A stretch of 19,086 bases of DNA from assembly GCA_040768665.1 (NCBI GenBank), contig JAXGMN010000107.1, positions 1 to 19,086 on the forward strand, in the 5' to 3' direction. Made by a program: the position numbers and the translations under genes. Every line of letters begins with the position of its first letter. Position 1 is the stretch's first letter. The notes below the pieces were generated by a model, which did no database searches, was not told the origin of the DNA, and saw only the letters and a program-made list of their open reading frames with translations. Origin of the DNA: JABWBD01 sp040768665. GTDB lineage: Bacteria; Planctomycetota; Planctomycetia; Pirellulales; Thermoguttaceae. Below, in pieces: positions 15,067 through 19,086 of this stretch.

Positions 15067-15666
15067 ATGTTCATCGACTGGAACCCGATCCTGGCTCTCG
15101 CGACTTCCGGGGAGCTCTTCCGTCAGATTCTCCCATTTGCCCTGGTGGGCGTCGTCGTCATCATGGTTTTGCACCTGGCGCTGGTTTTCATCTACCGCGG
15201 CAGCCCGGCCCCGCGGACGAAATGGAACTGGTGGGATGCGCTCATCTATCTGGGCACGCTTGGCTCCGTCGCCGTGCTCGGGGTGACGTCGTTCGTCGCC
15301 GTGTTGCGGACCGGTGAGTTGGGAGGCTGGATGTTGTTCTTCCACATGTTCGGGGCCGGGGCCCTGACGGCGGTCCTGCCCCTGCTCGCCCTGAGTTGGG
15401 CGCACTGGAATCGGCTAAAGCTCCGCACCGAAACCGGGGCGGACCGTCCGCCGAAGTTCTTCTTGCTTTCCAAGGTGATGTTCTGGCTGATTCTGGTGAG
15501 CGGGTTCATCGTCACAACCACGATGCTCGTCAGCATGCAGCCGATTATCGGGTCGGATGGGCAATACGCACTCCTGGACCTCCACCGATACAGCGGCCTG
15601 GTGCTCGTGGGTGCGCTGGTCCTGCATCTGTACAGCGTGGCCATCCAACGCCTCGGTTTGCAGTAA
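15067..15666 (+). CDS. Cytochrome b-like five-TM membrane protein
   Basis: A 199-residue integral membrane protein with about five helices (20-43, 57-80, 88-112, 136-157, 174-194). Histidines sit in or at the ends of helices 1, 3 and 5: H36, H93, H113, H173 and H187, an arrangement able to bind two b-type hemes as in formate-dehydrogenase gamma or cytochrome b561-type subunits, though the family assignment is by pattern only. It starts 64 bases after the multiheme cytochrome, with a CTGGAG ribosome-binding site, and is almost certainly co-transcribed. Together they resemble quinol-cytochrome c electron-transfer modules. It could also be a structural anchor without heme. Confidence 0.75.
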   Translation: MFIDWNPILALATSGELFRQILPFALVGVVVIMVLHLALVFIYRGSPAPRTKWNWWDALIYLGTLGSVAVLGVTSFVAVLRTGELGGWMLFFHMFGAGALTAVLPLLALSWAHWNRLKLRTETGADRPPKFFLLSKVMFWLILVSGFIVTTTMLVSMQPIIGSDGQYALLDLHRYSGLVLVGALVLHLYSVAIQRLGLQ

Positions 15667-15683
15667 TTGGCAACCGAAGGCGG

Positions 15684-15709
15684 ACACCAGTTTTATCCGG
15701 ATCTGGTGT
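15684..15709. terminator. Hairpin between convergent genes
   Basis: ACACCAG at 15684-15690 pairs with CTGGTGT at 15703-15709 around a twelve-base loop that contains ATCCGGAT. It lies 18 bases after the cytochrome b-like stop codon and 40 bases after the DUF4058 stop on the other strand, so it could terminate both. It lacks a clear T-run. Confidence 0.35.
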
Positions 15710-15748
15710 GGCCGGTCATCCAAGAGACAATCGCAAGTTGGGACGCCC

Positions 15749-16486
15749 TCAGTTCAAAACCTCGCGCCAGCGGCGAGGGACGCCCCGATACGCCGCTTGA
15801 TACGTCGCTTCCAGAGGGACGTTGACGTACATTTCGGGCTCCAGGAATAGCGGCATGGGAATCAGTTCGCGACCCACGGCCGTCGGCTCGACGTAAGCGC
15901 GCTTGACCGCTCCGGCTGAGTAGGCGGCCAGTGTCAGCGGCTCCTCGGCCGGCAACGGCGCCGCATCATCGCTGAATTCGCCCCAGATGGCGGCGTGGAT
16001 TCCGTGCGGATCGCGAGGCCCTGGTGGAAACAGGTCGACAATCAGCAGATGATAGCCGCGATACAGCGCTTCGACTGCTTTCTCGACAAAGGCTCGCAGT
16101 GCATGCCGGGCGGACTTGTTGCCCGGAGAGACGATTTCCACCAACGCGACGATCCTATCTCCGCTGCTATGTCGGATGACAAGGGTGCGGCGTTTCAGGA
16201 CGTAGTCATCCATCTCCGCTTCGGCGGAAAAACGCGTTTGCGGCGGCGCCAGGGCGACCCCCACTGCGCCGCCTGACGTGGCCGGCGTGGAACCGGATGG
16301 TGGTGCAGGGAACTCTTGAAGTGTCAATACGTCCGGCCCCAGAGGCCCGGCGATCTGTTCTGCTTGAGCGTAATAGTCCGGCGGCAACAGGCCCTCGTTC
16401 AGAACGTTGCGTATCTCCGTGATCCAAGCCAGATGGAAATCGTGCCAGGTTCCGGCCGTTACACGTGTCCAGTTATGAATGGGCAT
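15749..16486 (-). CDS. DUF4058 family protein
   Basis: A 245-residue protein of the DUF4058 family, whose function is unknown. The opening MPIHNWTRVTAGTWHDFHLA (1-20) and EGLLPPDYYAQAEQ (31-44) are the family signature, followed by PDVLTLQ (51-57), VALVEIVSPGNKS in the middle and LLIVDLFPPGPRDPHGIHAA. The VEIVSPGNK segment followed by a helix with FVEKAVEAL resembles the E-x-x-SP...K arrangement of Uma2-type PD-(D/E)XK proteins, a similarity noted by eye. The internal ATG at 16486 is chosen over 16516 because the family begins at MPIH and an AAAGGTG ribosome-binding site precedes it. DUF4058 genes are common and multicopy in planctomycetes and cyanobacteria. No link to its neighbours is evident. 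Confidence 0.88.
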   Translation of the reverse strand: MPIHNWTRVTAGTWHDFHLAWITEIRNVLNEGLLPPDYYAQAEQIAGPLGPDVLTLQEFPAPPSGSTPATSGGAVGVALAPPQTRFSAEAEMDDYVLKRRTLVIRHSSGDRIVALVEIVSPGNKSARHALRAFVEKAVEALYRGYHLLIVDLFPPGPRDPHGIHAAIWGEFSDDAAPLPAEEPLTLAAYSAGAVKRAYVEPTAVGRELIPMPLFLEPEMYVNVPLEATYQAAYRGVPRRWREVLN

Positions 16487-16583
16487 GGGACACCTTTGTG
16501 AGCGATTCTCGATCACCGACCGCTGCTGGCATTTTATCCCACATCACAGTGACAGGAAATCGTATTTCCCTCGCCGAGTGTAA

Positions 16584-16609
16584 GGCGGAAGATTTGGGTC
16601 TCTTCCGCC
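16584..16609. repeat. 9-bp inverted repeat beside the IS66-like end
   Basis: GGCGGAAGA at 16584-16592 pairs perfectly with TCTTCCGCC at 16601-16609 around eight bases. The left half is preceded by GTAA (16580-16583), so it may be a left terminus that has lost about ten internal bases. It could also serve as a terminator for the heparinase gene. Confidence 0.45.
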
Positions 16610-16668
16610 CCGTGAACGGTTACGTTCACGCCCGCGGTCGGGGACTGGTCCATTTTTCGGCCAATTCG
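16599..16668. repeat. Related IS66-like end sequences, abutting
   Basis: TCTCTTCC followed by CCGCCCCGTGAACGGTTAC (16599-16623) matches 25 bases at the right end of the miniature element (12766-12790). It is followed immediately by GTTCACG and then a segment at 16634-16668 (GCGGTCGGGGACTGGTC ... TTTTTCGGCCAATTCG) that matches the left interior of the same element (12682-12717). CGTGAACG (16611-16618) and CGTTCACG (16623-16630) form a perfect eight-bp stem with a GTTA loop at the joint. No flanking 8-bp duplication is apparent. It lies between the heparinase and DUF4058 genes. Confidence 0.7.
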
Positions 16669-16768
16669 GCTGCTATGAAGCATCCAATGCGATTTCTGTA
16701 CGGTGATCCGTACTGCGGCCAAATGACCCTGCGCGATCACGGTTTGCACCGCATTCGCCTCGCCCCGG

Positions 16769-18739
16769 TCAGTTCGCAGCCGAAATCTCGAACCGCCACG
16801 TGGCCCGCTGTAGCGGCCGGCGAGGCCGCAGCGAAATGCGGCGAAGCCTTTGGCCCCATATCCCTGCCAGCTTGGCGTCGTCGAGCTCGATCGTCTCGAC
16901 ATCCACGTCCAGTTCGGGCGGATCATAGCGGACCAGCACATCCGTGCCCGCTTCCTGCTGTACGAGGCGGAGCCGGCCCGCCGCGAGATTCTCCACGTCG
17001 CACGCGGTGATGAGGTGCTCGACAATGTCCGATGACGGTTCAACGAGGGCAAACTCGTCGGTCACTTGCACGGAGTGGCCGCGGACCAGCCGGACCGTGC
17101 GGACCCAGGAAGCGATCCCTGCGGACGCGGGATACGCCGAAGCCAGATTCAACTTCAGTTCGGCCGCCGAGTCATCCGCCGCGCTGGTCACCTCCGCGGC
17201 GGCGTACTGTCTGCCCGGCTGCTGCATCTGCCCGTTGACGGTGGGCAGGTTGTGGTAGGCCGACTGCATGGCCCAGATCTTGTAGCGGTCGCGGCTGAAG
17301 GTCTGCCGGGTGTAGGTGGGCCGGCCGACGTCGATGATCACCGGGCGGCCGTCGTGGTAGACGATGTAGTTGCCCACGTCGTTGTGGTTGTGGCTCTGGG
17401 CGTTGTGGCCGCCCCAGGCCGCCACGTACAGCCCCTCGGCGCTGCCGGCCTTGTCGCGGGCGGCCATCAACTGCATGTCCTCGTGGCCGAGCCACGCGTC
17501 GCGGACAAGCGGCGCCGCCTTCGCCTCGCGCAGGTTCGACAGGTTGAACAGCGCGTAGAGGGTCCGCATCATCGACCAGGGGCCGCGGGCCTCGCTCCAG
17601 AGTTCGTCGCCCACCCGACCCGCCGCGGCGAGCGACTGCATGTTGGCGTCGTCGATTCGCCGGCCGTAGCGGTAGATCAGGTCCCGGGGCAGACTGGGAA
17701 TCGCGTCGCAATCGCCGACGCAGACGAAGGCATTGTCGGCCACGTGCGTGAGATAGATATACCGCCCGATTGCCCGCACCGCCGGATCGTCGTAGACGTC
17801 GAACTTCCCTTGCGTCGCGCTGTGGAGCAGTTCGAGGTTGTCGAAAAGGCTTGCCCCGGCGTGGCCCCAGTAGCTGGGTCCTTCGTCGCAACTGCCGTCC
17901 GGCGGGTAAGGCATGAAGAAACGGTCCAGGCAGCGAAGCGCCTTGCGGACAATCGCCGGACGCCGTGCTTCGTCTCGTTCCACAAGCAGCGCGGCCGCCA
18001 GCACGTTGGAGTTGATCCATGGGTTCCAGTTGTTCGGCCGCCCGCTCCGGCCGAAGCCCATCCAGTCGAAGTCGTCGCGCTGGAGGTAGGGCGTCAGAAT
18101 CCGCTGGTCGATCTCCCGGCGGATGCGGCGGCCGATCTGGGGCGAGACTTCATCCAGGCGGTCTTCGAGCAGATAGACGACCCAGGCCAGTGAGGCGGCC
18201 GTTTCGGCAGAGAACAGGGCGACGACCGGCTCCGACGTGTCGGGCAGACCGACGCCCGCCTTCTGACGGCCGATGTGGGCAGGCCACGTCCACGACGATT
18301 CCTCGCAGATCGCCCAGGCAACGTTGGCCAGCGGATCGAGAAACCGCCCTCCGGCCTCCACGCATTCGGCCAACGCCAGGGCGTTGAGCATCGCCCGCCG
18401 CTCCATCCATACGTTCTGGTACCGCTCCCGGTCACCGACCCGGCGATACTCGAGGTAGAGCGTCGCCGGCAGCGCGGGCACCGCCCGCTCGGCAACCTCC
18501 TCCGCCAACGCCACGATGCGCCTCTTGACATCGTCAGGCAGCGCCTCCCAGGAAGGCCGCTCGCCCGCTGTGGGAAAAGGGCGCCAATCGGCGGCGCTCA
18601 GCAGAGCGGAGCCGGCATTCCGGTCGTCGAACCGCTCGGCGAGCGACGCATTCTCGGCGCAAGTCGTGCGGGCGACGACAACAACGGCAATCGCCGCAAA
18701 CCAATAGCGGAGGAAGTGTTTTCTGAAATGCATATCCAT
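16769..18739 (-). CDS. Secreted heparinase II/III family protein
   Basis: A 656-residue protein with a signal peptide (about 1-28, cut after TCA). An alpha/alpha-toroid domain spans roughly 60-420 and contains NNWNPWINSNVLAAALL (236-252) and DGSCDEGPSYWGHAGASLFD (281-300). The C-terminal beta-sandwich domain starts near 430 and carries SHNHNDVGNYIVYHDGRPV (449-467) and YHNLPTVNG (495-503), both typical of heparinase II/III-like polysaccharide lyases. Asn, His and Tyr residues in these motifs are likely catalytic. Such enzymes cleave uronic-acid polysaccharides by beta-elimination; the actual substrate is unknown. GGGAGA just before the first ATG (18739) supports the start; the ATG two codons later (18733) is an equally placed alternative. 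The gene would act outside the cytoplasm and could feed sugar acids to catabolic enzymes. Confidence 0.87.
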   Translation of the reverse strand: MDMHFRKHFLRYWFAAIAVVVVARTTCAENASLAERFDDRNAGSALLSAADWRPFPTAGERPSWEALPDDVKRRIVALAEEVAERAVPALPATLYLEYRRVGDRERYQNVWMERRAMLNALALAECVEAGGRFLDPLANVAWAICEESSWTWPAHIGRQKAGVGLPDTSEPVVALFSAETAASLAWVVYLLEDRLDEVSPQIGRRIRREIDQRILTPYLQRDDFDWMGFGRSGRPNNWNPWINSNVLAAALLVERDEARRPAIVRKALRCLDRFFMPYPPDGSCDEGPSYWGHAGASLFDNLELLHSATQGKFDVYDDPAVRAIGRYIYLTHVADNAFVCVGDCDAIPSLPRDLIYRYGRRIDDANMQSLAAAGRVGDELWSEARGPWSMMRTLYALFNLSNLREAKAAPLVRDAWLGHEDMQLMAARDKAGSAEGLYVAAWGGHNAQSHNHNDVGNYIVYHDGRPVIIDVGRPTYTRQTFSRDRYKIWAMQSAYHNLPTVNGQMQQPGRQYAAAEVTSAADDSAAELKLNLASAYPASAGIASWVRTVRLVRGHSVQVTDEFALVEPSSDIVEHLITACDVENLAAGRLRLVQQEAGTDVLVRYDPPELDVDVETIELDDAKLAGIWGQRLRRISLRPRRPLQRATWRFEISAAN

Positions 18740-19086
18740 GTCTCCCGGTGAAACCTGCGCGCTGGATGCCTTGAGACCAATTCGACAGCCGATTGAGCCA
18801 TCTCACGCTCCCGATTGTACCACGCGATCCCGTGACGGCATGCCGAAATGGTGAGCATCGCTGCGGAAGCAGTTTCAATCCGTTCAGTGCCGGGGCGCTT
18901 GATCAGACCGCCCGCGCGCCAAAGCCCACTTCCTGCTCGCTACTCAGTACTCCGTACCCCGTACTCCTCCGCCCCCGGCCCACGGCTTCCCCATTCGTTG
19001 ACTCCTGAATTCGATGGGCCCATTTGCCGCTCACCCTGCGTTGCTCCGACCCGCTCACCCTCGCGACCCGCAGCATCCACAGACGC
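18740..19086. other. Intergenic end of the window
   Basis: About 350 bases upstream of the heparinase gene, with no supportable gene. It contains the heptamer tandem repeat at 18941-18968 and an 11-base direct repeat CCGCTCACCCT at 19027-19037 and 19051-19061. The heparinase promoter is probably within the first 150 bases, but I cannot place it. Confidence 0.4.
18941..18968. repeat. Four tandem 7-base repeats
   Basis: TACTCAG, TACTCCG, TACCCCG and TACTCCT follow each other without gaps at 18941-18968. The unit consensus is TACTCCG. It lies in the non-coding end of the window. Short heptameric arrays occur in intergenic DNA of some bacteria such as cyanobacteria; a function here is unknown. 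Confidence 0.7.

Noticed and set aside
17066..18193. 375-codon plus-strand frame opposite the heparinase gene
   Set aside because: Antisense shadow, rich in Val, His, Arg and Gly, without a start signal.
19027..19061. Two copies of CCGCTCACCCT near the window end
   Set aside because: Eleven bases in C-rich sequence could arise by chance, and the window ends before any larger unit can be seen.

Overview
The window is about 19.1 kb of GC-rich bacterial DNA. The mix of genes suggests a planctomycete, probably of the Pirellulales/Thermoguttaceae type: an FHA/coiled-coil membrane protein, a DUF4058 protein, secreted NIPSNAP and heparinase II/III proteins, a Gfo/Idh/MocA oxidoreductase, a sugar isomerase-like TIM barrel, a split altronate dehydratase-type enzyme, a secreted ADP-ribosylglycohydrolase-like protein and a large multiheme cytochrome. 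This placement is inferred from family content; there is no rRNA or marker gene to confirm it. I see no tRNA, rRNA or CRISPR array.

Layout. 1-5.3 kb: a DksA/TraR-type zinc-finger gene (-); an FHA + coiled-coil + two-TM protein (+) split into two overlapping reading frames by what looks like one lost C in a C-run near 1949-1952; then, on the minus strand, a TIM-barrel sugar isomerase/epimerase, a secreted NIPSNAP protein and an ECF-type sigma factor. 5.5-8.1 kb (+): a secreted M14 (cytosolic-carboxypeptidase-like) zinc peptidase and a Gfo/Idh/MocA oxidoreductase. 8.3-10.3 kb (-): a likely operon of a zincin-fold metallopeptidase, the SAF-domain small subunit and the catalytic large subunit of a UxaA-family dehydratase. 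10.5-12.4 kb (+): a secreted ADP-ribosylglycohydrolase-family protein translationally coupled (ATGA overlap) to a PPP-type phosphatase, closed by a very strong hairpin. 12.9-15.7 kb (+): a seven-heme, C-terminally anchored cytochrome c and a five-TM histidine-rich cytochrome b-like partner, probably a membrane electron-transfer module. 15.7-18.7 kb (-): DUF4058 protein and secreted heparinase II/III-family lyase.

The least expected content lies between genes. At 12659-12798 there is a textbook miniature transposable element: 124 bp, perfect 19-bp terminal inverted repeats beginning GTAA, flanked by perfect 8-bp direct repeats, which fits a non-autonomous IS66-family derivative. A related copy with abutting ends lies at 16599-16668. 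Two direct copies of another 30-bp repeat, sharing the GGGGACWGG-type core, bracket the UxaA large-subunit gene. Just upstream of the cytochrome c gene, a perfect 28-bp tandem duplication has copied the ribosome-binding site, the start codon and the next codons, leaving an upstream out-of-frame start.

Functionally, carbohydrate breakdown (heparinase, isomerase, oxidoreductase, UxaA) and respiratory electron transfer dominate, but most neighbouring transcription units look independent rather than one pathway.
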